Part shown: one piece after another, positions 1 through 8,588 of the stretch | Position numbering within the stretch: the first letter of the stretch is position 1 | Layout: the number at the start of each line of letters is the position of its first letter | DNA from: Natrarchaeobius halalkaliphilus | GTDB lineage: Archaea; Halobacteriota; Halobacteria; Halobacteriales; Natrialbaceae | NCBI RefSeq assembly: GCF_003841485.1 | Contig: NZ_REFY01000006.1 | Coordinates: 1 to 64,000, forward strand | Direction: 5' to 3' | DNA length: 64,000 bases | Made by a program: the position numbers and the translations under genes | Notes under the pieces: generated by a model | What the model was told of the DNA's origin: nothing | The model's database searches: none | Seen by the model: only the letters and a program-made list of their open reading frames with translations

Positions 1-99
1 AAGCTAACACCGTATCTCAGAGCGTTTCAGCTTCGACGTGAACTCTATAGAAAACCAGGCGATGAAGCTCTCAAACATGCTATCGATGCTGCGCTCTGA
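1..99 (+). CDS. C-terminal fragment of an unidentified protein entering from the left edge
   Basis: An open frame runs from base 1 to a TGA at 97-99 and gives 32 residues (ending KHAIDAAL). The sequence is basic and amphipathic and the DNA is visibly lower in GC than the genes that follow. It ends convergently 39 bases from the next gene. The start lies outside the window and the fragment is too short to assign a family. It could also be chance reading through intergenic DNA. Confidence 0.4.
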   Translation, partial: KLTPYLRAFQLRRELYRKPGDEALKHAIDAAL

Positions 100-137
100 A
101 AATCAACAACGTGCTTCACAAGAGCGAAGCCGATATA

Positions 138-686
138 TTATTCGTAGTTAGCGTACCACTCGGCGAACGCCGCGAGCGCCCGCCCGCGGTGTGAGATCGC
201 GTTCTTCTCCTCGAGGCTCATCTCGGCCAGCGTCCGGCCGTTGTACTCGAAGAGAGGATCGTACCCGAAGCCCTCGTCTCCCCGGGGCGCGACGATCGTT
301 CCCGCGAGCTCGCCTTCGAACGTCTCCGTTCGATCTCCGTCCGCGAACGCGAGGACGGTCCGAAACCGCGCCCGCCTGTTCTCTTCCCCGCTCACCAGCC
401 GCCAGAGCCGTTCGATCCCGACGGTGTCCTCTACGTACGCCGAGTACGGTCCGGGAAATCCCTCGAGCGCGTCGACGAACAGTCCCGTATCGCCCACGAG
501 GACGGGTTCGTCGTTTCCCGTGGCTTCGTAGCCCTCGCGCGCGCCGCGTCTGGCGATCTCGGAGAGCGAATCGCTCTGAACCTCGGTGTAGTCGTACTCG
601 ATCTGCTCGACGGTCGCGATCCCCTCGAGGTACGCTCGAGCCTCGCGGACCTTGCCCTCGTTGCCGGTGACGAACCGAACGGTCAT
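138..686 (-). CDS. Non-canonical purine NTP pyrophosphatase (dITP/XTP phosphatase, HAM1/RdgB family)
   Basis: Hydrolyses dITP/ITP and XTP to the monophosphates plus pyrophosphate, keeping deaminated purines out of DNA and RNA in the cytoplasm. The 182-residue protein opens with the family signature for the nucleotide site (RFVTGNEGKVREA, residues 4-16) and carries DTGLFVDAL with the catalytic Asp, FGYDPLF, and the closing SHRGRAL motif, all in family order and at the family's usual length. I chose the ATG at 684-686 because homologues begin just before this signature; the open frame extends upstream but without family similarity. It lies 38 bases downstream of the membrane protein on the same strand. 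Confidence 0.93.
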   Translation of the reverse strand: MTVRFVTGNEGKVREARAYLEGIATVEQIEYDYTEVQSDSLSEIARRGAREGYEATGNDEPVLVGDTGLFVDALEGFPGPYSAYVEDTVGIERLWRLVSGEENRRARFRTVLAFADGDRTETFEGELAGTIVAPRGDEGFGYDPLFEYNGRTLAEMSLEEKNAISHRGRALAAFAEWYANYE

Positions 687-724
687 GTGCGAGCCGGCGC
701 GCTCCGGAGAAAAATAGCCGTCGG

Positions 725-1561
725 TTACGCTCTCTCTCTGTCGGAGTCCCCACGCTCGTCGACGACCGAGCGAAGGGAGTACTCGAGCGCGCCGACGACG
801 AGAATAGCCACGAGCGTCACCATCCAGAGGACGACGTAGATCGTATCGGCCCGCGGCGAAATCCCGGGATCCGCACCCGTTTCGCGGACGGTCTCGAGCG
901 ACTCCCAGGTCGAGTAGAAGGTCCAGGAAAAGAGCGCCGCGAGCGTGACGACCGGCGTCACGAGTCGAAGTCGATAGAGGGCGATACTGGCCACGGCACC
1001 GAGGGCGACGAGACCACCCGCGCCGTACAGTACTGTGACCGCCGAGACGAGGGTCACTGCTCCGAGTTCGATCGACTCCTGGCGAACGAACGCGCTCATC
1101 CAGATGGTGGCGACAGCGTGAATACCACCACCGATCAGCCCGACGCCGAGCGTCCGAGTCGTGAACCACTCGAACACTCGCTTTCGGTTTCGAACGCCGT
1201 ACTCAGCGGCGAGCAGGTATACTGCGAGGATCGTCACCGCCAGAACCGGTCCCGTCGCCACGTCCGCTGACGGCGCTGAGAGCGGCCGTTCGATGGGAAC
1301 GAACCACAGCGGCCCGAGAACGACGAGGGCGACGAGAGAGAGTCCGACTGAAGCGGGGTAGCCCGCGGCGAACGCGCCACCCAGTATCGCGCCGAGACCA
1401 ACGAGCAGGACGCCCAGGAGTGCGGGTGGGACCACCCCCTCGAGTCCGTATCCGGTCGCGACGAAGTAGATCGATGCGATCGCCGGAAGGCTGACGCTGC
1501 CGAGGGCGGCGGTCCGGAGCGTGGCGCTTCGATCGGAGGGAGAGACGAGCGGTGCGGGCAT
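725..1561 (-). CDS. Haloarchaeal multi-pass membrane protein of unknown function
   Basis: The 278-residue product has about seven or eight hydrophobic helices (for example segments around residues 20-40, 45-65, 70-90, 105-125, 145-165, 175-200 and 245-265) and short charged loops, with an acidic, arginine-containing C-terminus. No catalytic motif or known transporter signature is visible. The ATG at 1559-1561 is preferred over an upstream TTG. It may share a transcript with the dITP phosphatase downstream. I do not recognise the family. Confidence 0.75.
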   Translation of the reverse strand: MPAPLVSPSDRSATLRTAALGSVSLPAIASIYFVATGYGLEGVVPPALLGVLLVGLGAILGGAFAAGYPASVGLSLVALVVLGPLWFVPIERPLSAPSADVATGPVLAVTILAVYLLAAEYGVRNRKRVFEWFTTRTLGVGLIGGGIHAVATIWMSAFVRQESIELGAVTLVSAVTVLYGAGGLVALGAVASIALYRLRLVTPVVTLAALFSWTFYSTWESLETVRETGADPGISPRADTIYVVLWMVTLVAILVVGALEYSLRSVVDERGDSDRERA

Positions 1562-1606
1562 TCGTCCGACCAAACGTATTCTCGAACCAATAACTCTTGG
1601 TTCGCT

Positions 1607-2299
1607 TTAGAACTCGAGTCGCCCCATCACGCGCTGTTGGGCCTTGCGGAGGTGTTCGGCGGCAGTTCCCGGCGCACAGTCGAGTTCGGCGGCGACCTCC
1701 TCGACGCTCGCTTCCCGCGGCACGGCGAAGTAGCCCAGCTCGCGGGCGATCCGAAGCGCCTCGCGTTGTCTCTCGGTGACCGTCTCGAGTGCCCGGTCGC
1801 CGCCACGGTATTCTCCGACGCGCTCGACGGTCGTCTCGATTCCGTCGGGAACCGCCTCGAGTGCCGACTGAATGTCCTCGGATTCACCCACGAGGCCGAA
1901 CCGAACCGACCAGTCCATTCGGTATTCGAGGGGTGGGATCGGGATCAGGCTCCCGTGTGCGAACGCCGAAACCAGTTGCTCGTCGAGCTGTCCGGGTTCC
2001 TCGCGGACGTAGACGTAGAACGAACCGCCGTCGGCCGATCCGCGTTCCCCGTCCCGGTTCGTCGCGGCGGTTTTTCCGTCCGTCACGTCGATCGTGATCG
2101 GACTCTCGAGTTTCCTGAGGCGCTTTTGGTAGACCTCGCGATCGCCGACGACGTGAAAGAGAAAGACGTTGTAGCCGTCGTGTGCGTGGTTCCAGGTAAC
2201 CATCCGGTAGCGACTGAACGCGTCGTGGTCCGCCACGAATCGGTGCATCGGGTGAACGTTTTCGGGCCCGTGCTGGAGCGTCAGCCGAACGGATTTCAT
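1607..2299 (-). CDS. Bat-like transcriptional regulator with C-terminal HTH_10 domain
   Basis: A 230-residue haloarchaeal regulator. Residues 1-160 form the variable sensor-like region typical of bacterio-opsin-activator relatives; residues about 170-225 form the HTH_10 domain (LETVTERQREALRIA, then ELGYFAVPRE and the helix-turn-helix around VEEVAAELDCAPGTAAEHLR). It starts at the ATG 2297-2299; the TATA-like ATTTATATTC (complement of about 2322-2331) sits roughly 25-30 bases upstream, so the mRNA is probably leaderless. It is transcribed divergently from nuoCD, and could regulate it, but nothing in the sequence proves this. Confidence 0.85.
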   Translation of the reverse strand: MKSVRLTLQHGPENVHPMHRFVADHDAFSRYRMVTWNHAHDGYNVFLFHVVGDREVYQKRLRKLESPITIDVTDGKTAATNRDGERGSADGGSFYVYVREEPGQLDEQLVSAFAHGSLIPIPPLEYRMDWSVRFGLVGESEDIQSALEAVPDGIETTVERVGEYRGGDRALETVTERQREALRIARELGYFAVPREASVEEVAAELDCAPGTAAEHLRKAQQRVMGRLEF

Positions 2300-2384
2300 G
2301 GGTCGGTGTTCGCGCGGGGAATATAAATGACCTAGTGAGTGACCCAGAATTGACTCCCGACGAACGCGCCGAGTACCGCGTAGG

Positions 2385-4052
2385 ATGCTTCCGGAGTTGA
2401 CCTTCGAATCTCCCGTTCCGTCCGAGCCGACGTCGGACGATAGCGTCCTCGAGACGGTACTCGAGGAGTACGCGCTCGATCGCGACGACCACCTCAACGC
2501 GCCGGCGGTCGTAATCCGGCCGGACGAGGTCCAGTCCGTTCTCACGGTGCTTCGCGACGAGGTTGGACTGGATCACTGTGCGTGTGTCACCGCACAGCAG
2601 TACGCCGACCGGTTCGAGACGATCTATCACCTTCGATCGTACGCGGACGCCAGCCGGGAGGTAAGCGTCGTCGTGCCGACCTCCGTCGACGATCCACGGA
2701 GCGAGTCCGCCGCCCCGATCTTCGAGACGGCGAACTGGCACGAACGCGAGGCCTACGACCTCGTCGGAATCGAGTACGAGGGTCACCCCGATCTTCGGCG
2801 CATCCTCCTGCCCGAGACGTGGCAGGGACACCCGCTGTCGCTCGAGTACGATCGACAAAAACCCCAGATCGTCACGCTCTCCGATCACGCCAACCCGATC
2901 GCGGGCAGCGAGCGAGATCCCGAGGGGGAGACGCTGTTTCTGAACGTCGGTCCGCACCACCCCGCGACCCACGGCGTCATGCACGTCAAGGTCGTCCTCG
3001 ACGGGGAGACCGTCGTCGACGTCGAACCCGACGTCGGCTACATGCACCGCTGCGAGGAACAGCTGTGCCAGCAGGGGACCTACCGCCACCAGATCATGCC
3101 CTATCCGGATCGGTGGGACTGGGTGTCCTCGGGGCTGCTCAACGAGTGGGCCTACGCCCGGACCGCCGAGGAACTGGCTGGCCTCGAGGTGCCCGAGTAC
3201 GCGCAGGTGATCCGGACGATGGGTGCAGAGCTCTCGCGGATGGCCGCACATTTTATCGCCCTCGGCACGTACGCGCTCGACGTCTTCGGGGAGTTCACGG
3301 CGACCTTCCAGTACGCGATGCGCGACCGCGAACTCGTCCTCGACGTCCTCGAGGAGCTGACCGGCCAGCGGATGATGTTTAACTACCTCCGCCTCGGCGG
3401 CGTCGCCTGGGATCTGCCCGAGCCCCGCGAGGGGTTCGTTTCTCTCGTTCGCGAGTTTCTCGCGAATCTCCCGGCCAAGATCGACGAGTATCACGATCTG
3501 CTCGTCACGAACGAAATCTTCCAGCTCCGATGCGTCGATACGGGCGTTCTCGAGCCCGAGGTCGCGAAGGCCTACGGCTGTACCGGTCCCGTCGCACGCG
3601 GTTCGGGCGTCGACTACGATCTCCGCCGGGACGATCCCTACGGCTACTACCCGAACCTCGAGTGGGACGTCGTCACCGAATCGGCCGGCGACAACTACTC
3701 GCGGCTGCTCGTCCGCATGGGGGAGGTCGAGGAGTCCGCGAAGATCGTCGAGCAGTGTCTCGACCTGCTCGAGGGCTGGCCCGAGGACGACCGCGAAACC
3801 CAGTCGAACGTCCCTCGAACCATCAAACCGGATCAGGACGCGGAACTCTACCGCGCGGTCGAGGGGGCGAAAGGCGAACTCGGCATCTACGTCCGGTCGG
3901 ACGGCACCGAGACGCCGGCCCGGTTCAAGATCCGCAGTCCCTCGTTTTCGAACCTTTCGGCGCTGCCCGAGATCGCTCGCGGCGAGTACGTCGCTGATCT
4001 CATCGCGGCGATCGGGAGCCTCGACTGCATTATGGGGGAGGTCGACCGGTAG
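2385..4052 (+). CDS. nuoCD: NADH dehydrogenase-like complex subunit CD paralogue (NuoC-NuoD fusion), standing alone
   Basis: Residues 1-160 are NuoC-like (ETANWHEREAYDLVGI, RRILLPETWQGHPL) and residues about 185-555 NuoD-like (GPHHPATHGVMH, QIMPYPDRWDWVSSGLLNEW, GPVARGSGVDYDLRRDDPYG, and a closing LGEVDR-type end, here IMGEVDR). NuoD forms part of the quinone pocket of complex I on the cytoplasmic face. No other nuo gene is present within the window, so this is probably not the main complex subunit. The normally conserved HRG-(I/K)-E motif reads HRCEEQ, and the C-terminal LDIVLG-type stretch reads LDCIMG. Fusion architecture and full length (555 residues) support a functional but specialised paralogue. 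Confidence 0.88.
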   Translation: MLPELTFESPVPSEPTSDDSVLETVLEEYALDRDDHLNAPAVVIRPDEVQSVLTVLRDEVGLDHCACVTAQQYADRFETIYHLRSYADASREVSVVVPTSVDDPRSESAAPIFETANWHEREAYDLVGIEYEGHPDLRRILLPETWQGHPLSLEYDRQKPQIVTLSDHANPIAGSERDPEGETLFLNVGPHHPATHGVMHVKVVLDGETVVDVEPDVGYMHRCEEQLCQQGTYRHQIMPYPDRWDWVSSGLLNEWAYARTAEELAGLEVPEYAQVIRTMGAELSRMAAHFIALGTYALDVFGEFTATFQYAMRDRELVLDVLEELTGQRMMFNYLRLGGVAWDLPEPREGFVSLVREFLANLPAKIDEYHDLLVTNEIFQLRCVDTGVLEPEVAKAYGCTGPVARGSGVDYDLRRDDPYGYYPNLEWDVVTESAGDNYSRLLVRMGEVEESAKIVEQCLDLLEGWPEDDRETQSNVPRTIKPDQDAELYRAVEGAKGELGIYVRSDGTETPARFKIRSPSFSNLSALPEIARGEYVADLIAAIGSLDCIMGEVDR

Positions 4053-4104
4053 AACGATCGTACTCGACCGCAGGAAAACGGCTGAACCGATCGACGACCG
4101 TCGT

Positions 4105-4389
4105 TCAGTCGTCGCCGTCGTCGACGATCACTTCGACGGGCTCGTCCTCGCTCTCCTCGGACGCCTCCGAGGTGCTCTGTTCTTGCTGCCAGAGCAACGC
4201 ACCCGCGACGAGGACGACGACCCACGACCGCCAGTTGGCGAGGTTGAGCGTGTAGCCGACGCCGAACGGTTTCTCGACGAGCATCCCCTCGCCGGGTTTC
4301 CAGTACGACGAGATCATGCGGCTCAAGCTCGGTCGATCGAAGTTGTACGGTACTCCGAGGATCTCTCCGGAGGTCGGTTTATCTGCCAT
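4105..4389 (-). CDS. Small haloarchaeal protein with one membrane segment (DUF5808-like)
   Basis: A 94-residue protein beginning MADKPTSGEILGVPYNFDRP. A conserved N-terminal region (GVPYNFDRP, MISSYWKPGEGMLVEKPFGVGYTLNLANW) precedes one hydrophobic helix (residues about 54-68, SWVVVLVAGALLW) and an acidic C-terminal tail, so it is probably membrane-anchored with the tail free. The pattern resembles DUF5808 proteins as I remember them; no function is known. Its ATG is at 4387-4389 and its stop lies 52 bases from the nuoCD stop (convergent). Confidence 0.75.
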   Translation of the reverse strand: MADKPTSGEILGVPYNFDRPSLSRMISSYWKPGEGMLVEKPFGVGYTLNLANWRSWVVVLVAGALLWQQEQSTSEASEESEDEPVEVIVDDGDD

Positions 4390-4468
4390 GGGCCAACGTA
4401 CGTCCTCACCTGATATGAGTATTGGGTGCTCGCTCGTGCGACGAACGCGGCGTCGCGGTCGAAAGGGA

Positions 4469-6160
4469 CTACGAGTTGCCGCCGACGTACCGACCACGCC
4501 CTTCGACGTCCTCGAGTCGCTCGAGTACCCGTTCGTCGCCCACCTCGCGGTATCCCTCGCGGACGGCCTCTCGCAGGGGGTCGGGCTCGTCTGCAGTTCC
4601 GACGAGGCTCTGATCGAAGACGTGCAGGTCCATCGCGTAGTCTTCGACGTGGTCGGCGTGATAGCCCAGTCCGAAGTCGATGAGGTACGTCCGCTCTCGG
4701 TTCTGGGCGCGGGCGTCGTCCGTTCGATCGTTCGACGGCGCGTGATATCGCCCTACCCGCACGTTTCGGGTCGTCGGATCGCCGTGGACGAATCCCGCCA
4801 GGTGGATTCGTGCCAGGTGTCGCCCCACATCTCCGATGCTTGCGGGCGTCAGCGCATCCCGCAAGTCGCACTCGCCTACGTACTCGAACTCGAGTCGCGC
4901 CTCGAGCGGGTCGACGTCGCCGAGAACGGGCGTCGGGACCCCTTCGCGGCGGGCGAGGCTGGTCAGACGAGCCTCGAGCGTCGTCCGCTCGCGTCGCAGA
5001 CGTTCGTCCAGCTCGGGGTGGCGGTAGCGTTTCGGTCGGCGGCGTTTCGTCACCCGATTCGCGCCCGGTTCGAGGTCGACGACAGCTTCGGCACCTCTGA
5101 TTCGCTCCTCCTCACTGTCGGTGACGGCGAGTTCCGGTTCGCCGTCCCGCCAGCTAACCGGAACCTGATCCGGCCGAAAGTTCGGATCGACGCGCGAGTC
5201 CGCAAGCGCGAGGGTGTCGCCCGCCCCGTACATCTTCGCACCTAACACGGCGATCATCCCCGCGTTGTCGCCCAGGAACCGCGCGTCGGGAGCGTGAAAC
5301 GACGCGCCGCGCTGGTCGCACATGACCGCCAGCATATCCCGCAGGCGGGCGTTCCGTCCGACGCCGCCCCCGAGAACGAGTTCGTCGCTGCCGGTCAGCG
5401 AGAGCGCGCGCTCTGAGACCTCCGTCAGCATAGCGAAGACGTTCTCCTGGAGGGAGTAACAGACGTCCTCGACCGGAACTCCATTGTCGTATCGCTGCTT
5501 GGCGGCGCTCATGATCCCCGAGAACGAGAAGTCCATCCCCTTGACGACGTACGGAAGGTCGACGTACCCGCCGTCCTCGGCGGCGGCCTCGACTTTCGGC
5601 CCGCCGGGGTGGGACCAGCCGACGTGACGGGTGAACTTGTCGATGGCGTTGCCGACGCCGGTGTCCATCGTCTCCCCGAGGACGCGGTAGCGGCCGTTGC
5701 GGTAGGCGAGCAGGTGGGCGTTCGCGCCGCTCGCGTTCAGACAGACGGGCGAGTCGAAGCCGGAGGTATGACGGCCGATCTCGAGGTGGGCGACCATGTG
5801 ATTGACGCCGACCAGCGACACGTCGAGGGCCTGGCTCAGCGCCCGCGCCGCGGTGGCGACGATACGTAGACACGGACCCAGGCCGGGGCCGCGCGAGAAG
5901 GCGACGGCGTCGACTGGCGGCTCGTCGATCGGTCCGTCGAACGTCTCTCGTGCGTGCTCGAGCGCTCGTTCGACGACGCGAGGGATCGCGTCGTGCATGT
6001 GCTCGGCGGCTTCGCGCGGATGAATGCCGCCGCTGTCGGGTTCGTAGGCGTCGGTTTCGATGAAAACGGAGTCGACCCCGTCGCGTCCGGAATCGTACAC
6101 CGCCGCGCTGGCCGCCCAGGCGGTGCCTTCGATCCCGAGTACTCGAGTGGCGCTGCTCAC
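4469..6160 (-). CDS. kae1: Bifunctional tRNA threonylcarbamoyladenosine enzyme Kae1 fused to Bud32 kinase
   Basis: Catalytic part of the archaeal KEOPS complex, which makes t6A at position 37 of ANN-decoding tRNAs. Kae1 occupies residues 1 to about 330, with the metal-binding histidines in HMVAH (H121, H125), LNASGANAHL, GGGVGRNARL and LGDNAGMIA. Bud32, a small Rio-type ATPase/kinase, fills about 345-563, with VHGDPTTRNVRV (catalytic Asp) and LIDFGLG. The start is GTG at 6158-6160, 18 bases after the stop of rps27ae, giving the well-known rps24e-rps27ae-kae1 order. Fusion of the two domains is common in euryarchaea. Confidence 0.96.
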   Translation of the reverse strand: MSSATRVLGIEGTAWAASAAVYDSGRDGVDSVFIETDAYEPDSGGIHPREAAEHMHDAIPRVVERALEHARETFDGPIDEPPVDAVAFSRGPGLGPCLRIVATAARALSQALDVSLVGVNHMVAHLEIGRHTSGFDSPVCLNASGANAHLLAYRNGRYRVLGETMDTGVGNAIDKFTRHVGWSHPGGPKVEAAAEDGGYVDLPYVVKGMDFSFSGIMSAAKQRYDNGVPVEDVCYSLQENVFAMLTEVSERALSLTGSDELVLGGGVGRNARLRDMLAVMCDQRGASFHAPDARFLGDNAGMIAVLGAKMYGAGDTLALADSRVDPNFRPDQVPVSWRDGEPELAVTDSEEERIRGAEAVVDLEPGANRVTKRRRPKRYRHPELDERLRRERTTLEARLTSLARREGVPTPVLGDVDPLEARLEFEYVGECDLRDALTPASIGDVGRHLARIHLAGFVHGDPTTRNVRVGRYHAPSNDRTDDARAQNRERTYLIDFGLGYHADHVEDYAMDLHVFDQSLVGTADEPDPLREAVREGYREVGDERVLERLEDVEGRGRYVGGNS

Positions 6161-6178
6161 GGCCCGGTCACCCGGTGG

Positions 6179-6313
6179 CTACTCCCACTCGGTGTAGCCG
6201 CACTTCCCGCAGTGCTGTCGGTCCCCGTGATCCGCGAGGAAGGTATCACCACACCGGGGACACTGTTCGCTCTCGGGACTTCCGTCGTCGCCGTAGAGTT
6301 CGTGACGTCCCAT
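6179..6313 (-). CDS. rps27ae: 30S ribosomal protein S27ae
   Basis: A 44-residue zinc-ribbon ribosomal protein of the small subunit. The frame reads [17 protein letters not shown] and continues with the zinc ligands CPRCG (C18, C21) and CGKCGY (C35, C38), ending TEWE before a TAG. Length and motif spacing match archaeal S27ae. Its ATG directly abuts the TAG of rps24e with no spacer, and kae1/bud32 follows 18 bases later, so the three genes are translationally linked. Confidence 0.95.
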   Translation of the reverse strand: MGRHELYGDDGSPESEQCPRCGDTFLADHGDRQHCGKCGYTEWE

Positions 6314-6631
6314 CTACGCTTCCTCCGCTTCGGTTTCGCCTTCGCCCTCGTCGGCGACGATCTTGTTTCGCTCGAGCATGTGGTCCTGTTCGACGTCGCG
6401 AGCGAACTCGGCGCTCTCGTAGACCTTCGCTTCGCCGACGGTCTTTCGCATTCCGAACTTGGTGTCCAGCTTTCGGATGACGACCTCCGCGGCGTCTTTG
6501 TTCAGCTTCGCCGCCAGGCTATCTCGGACCTGCAGTCGCTCCGGCGTCGCCTCGTCGTGGGCGAGTTCGAAGGTTACGTCCGTTCTGTGCAACATGGGAT
6601 TCTCCGATTCGGAGATGATGTCGACGTCCAT
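6314..6631 (-). CDS. rps24e: 30S ribosomal protein S24e
   Basis: The 105-residue product has the S24e core (LHRTDVTFEL, ATPERLQVRDSLAAKL, and VVIRKLDTKFGMRKTVGEAKVY split across residues about 48-70), followed by a short acidic haloarchaeal tail (EGEGETEAEEA). It is the first gene of the rps24e-rps27ae-kae1 transcript. The 122 bases upstream separate it from the histidine kinase on the same strand and should hold its promoter. Confidence 0.95.
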   Translation of the reverse strand: MDVDIISESENPMLHRTDVTFELAHDEATPERLQVRDSLAAKLNKDAAEVVIRKLDTKFGMRKTVGEAKVYESAEFARDVEQDHMLERNKIVADEGEGETEAEEA

Positions 6632-6753
6632 GATATCACTCAGTTACCCTATTATCCCCGTGTAGCGCCTAAAAGGATTTCGAAGTGGGGGGTTCGTATC
6701 GTCCCCCCGATGAGCCGGTTGTCGAGCGCGATCTCACAGACCGTGTGCAGTTG

Positions 6754-8286
6754 TCACTCTCGATCGACCCCCTTCGTCTCGAGGCCCCGAATTCGAAAGC
6801 GCGCGCCGTCCTCGTAGTTCGATGCCGTGACCGTCCAGCCGTGACGCTCAGCGAGGTCGCTGACGATCGCCATGCCGAGGCCGGTCCCGTAGCCCGCTCC
6901 CGTCATTCCCATCTCGAAGATGTCGTCGAGGATCGCCTCGTCGATACCGACGCCGTCGTCCTGGACGACGATCGCGTCGCCGTCGACGTACACCGAGACG
7001 GTGAGCCGTCCGTCCGGCGGGGTGGCGTGCTCGATTGAGTTCCGAAAGAGGTTCTCGAACAGTCGCCTGAGCTGGGACGGATCCGCTTCGACCGCCCGTC
7101 CGTCGCCTATCTCGAGGATCGCGTCGTCGGTTTCGACGGTGTCCCACGCCTCTTCGACGACGCGTTCGAGAGCGGTCGTCCTGACGTCGAGCGACGCGTT
7201 GGTTCGGACGAGCGCCAGAATGTCGTCGACGATGGTGTCGATTCGCTCGAGCGATCGCTCGATGTACTCGAACTCCGGATCCTCGCCCTCATCGTCGTGT
7301 TCCTCCTGAAGTGCGGCCAGGTTCCCCTTCGCGACGTTCAGCGGGTTTCGAATCTCGTGTGTGACGATGCTGGCGAACTGCTCGAGTTGTTCTTTTTGCT
7401 CGCTGAGTTCTCTCTCGCGGTCGACCAGCGAGTTACGAACGTCGATCGCGTTGAGCGCGTGGCCGATCGTCTCCCCGAGCTCCCCGAGCACGGCTCGCTC
7501 GGTTTCGTAGAACACGTGTGAGGCGTTCGTCTCGAGGACGAGAACGCCGTATCGGGTCTCCTCGTAGACGACGGGGATCGCGATACGGGGTGGGGACGTC
7601 GAGTTCGTCGTGACCGAGCCCGACTCGAGGGTCTGGGAGACGAGCTCCGTCGTCCTTTCCCCCTCGTTGAGCGACGCCGTATCCCCGCTCGTCCAGGTAT
7701 CGATCCGCTCGGTCTCCCGGTCGAGGAAGACGAATCCCGCCGTGCGGTAGACGTCGTCCGTCGTCAGTTCGAGGGAGATCCGACGGATCATCTCGTCACG
7801 AACCTGTTCGCGCACGAGCGAGTCGTTGACGTCGCGGATGATCTCGTTGATGCGCGCCTGCTCGTCGGCACGCCGCTCGGTCAACCGTCGAGAGATGGCC
7901 GAGTTGATGTGATAGCTCAGCTGACCGACGACGTTCTCGCCCTCGATGTCCCTGATGTAGGCCGTTACCCCGTTCGTAGTCGCGCGGCGGACGCTGTCTT
8001 CGTTGACGACGAACGTGAAGATGATGAACGGAAGCTCGCCGTGTTCGCGACGGACGTACTCGAGCAACCGCAGCCCGCCCATGTAGAGTCGGCCGTTCTC
8101 GTCGGGAATCTCGTACGCGCTGACGATACAGTCGACCTGCTCGGATTCGATGATCGTCGTCGCGCTCGGAATGTCCCCCGCTGTCCTCACCTCGAGCGTC
8201 AGCCCCGTTCGGCCGATCGCCTCCTCGAACTCCGGCCGGTCGGGTGAATCGCTGACGATCAACAGCGTCGGTTTCACTGACTCCAC
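6754..8286 (-). CDS. Sensor histidine kinase: degenerate receiver, GAF-like domain, HisKA and ATPase
   Basis: A soluble 510-residue kinase with no membrane segment. Residues 5-125 look like a response-regulator receiver, but the phosphoacceptor Asp is Ala57 (context DCIVSAYEIP) and the conserved Lys near 110 is not in place, so it should act as a non-phosphorylated input. Residues about 145-285 are GAF-like. The dimerisation/phosphotransfer helix has H310 in THEIRNPLN, and the ATPase domain shows the N box (NLFRNSIEHA), DDGVGI and GTGLGMAI. The start is GTG 8284-8286. No response regulator is adjacent, as is usual for haloarchaeal orphan kinases. The signal sensed is unknown. Confidence 0.9.
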   Translation of the reverse strand: MESVKPTLLIVSDSPDRPEFEEAIGRTGLTLEVRTAGDIPSATTIIESEQVDCIVSAYEIPDENGRLYMGGLRLLEYVRREHGELPFIIFTFVVNEDSVRRATTNGVTAYIRDIEGENVVGQLSYHINSAISRRLTERRADEQARINEIIRDVNDSLVREQVRDEMIRRISLELTTDDVYRTAGFVFLDRETERIDTWTSGDTASLNEGERTTELVSQTLESGSVTTNSTSPPRIAIPVVYEETRYGVLVLETNASHVFYETERAVLGELGETIGHALNAIDVRNSLVDRERELSEQKEQLEQFASIVTHEIRNPLNVAKGNLAALQEEHDDEGEDPEFEYIERSLERIDTIVDDILALVRTNASLDVRTTALERVVEEAWDTVETDDAILEIGDGRAVEADPSQLRRLFENLFRNSIEHATPPDGRLTVSVYVDGDAIVVQDDGVGIDEAILDDIFEMGMTGAGYGTGLGMAIVSDLAERHGWTVTASNYEDGARFRIRGLETKGVDRE

Positions 8287-8356
8287 AGTCGGCGTTCGGA
8301 TCGAACGCTCTTAACCGATGGGGCACCCGTCCTCCGAGCCTCGAGCGAGACGAATT

Positions 8357-8492
8357 GCGGTAGCTGTGTCCCGGTGCAGCCACGAACGATCTGCGATTCC
8401 ACCGGACCGATGCGGTCTGCCGTAAGTCTGTACCGGCGTATCCGGAGACCGGGTGCCGGGTGCGCCGGTAACAGTTACAGCAGACCGTACGA
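8357..8492. repeat. Dispersed palindromic repeat, a degenerate unit (8357-8406) followed by a fuller unit (8410-8492)
   Basis: The gap 8287-8588 contains this repeat and little else. The fuller unit has a left arm GCGGTCTGCCGTAAGTC at about 8412 and a right arm GTTACAGCAGACCGTAC at about 8473-8489, which are near reverse complements, with CCGGCG/CGCCGG inner arms. The preceding unit keeps CCGGTGCAGCCAC and ATTCCACCGG. The same family recurs at 9.4, 14.2, 15.0, 37.6, 61.7 and 62.0 kb. An AT-rich stretch after 8520 (CATCAAATAACAAGCATTATTT) likely holds the promoter of the next gene. Confidence 0.75.
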
Positions 8493-8588
8493 CCGCCGGT
8501 GGTCCGTCCGAGAGCGCGAAACCATCAAATAACAAGCATTATTTCGACACGTTTTTCCATCGGTCGGGAGACGGCTACGGTAGCAGGT

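Noticed and set aside
1884-3494. A 536-residue open frame on the minus strand opposite nuoCD
   Set aside because: It is the antisense shadow of a well-supported gene; its residues lack any motif and reflect the codon-position bias of GC-rich haloarchaeal DNA.
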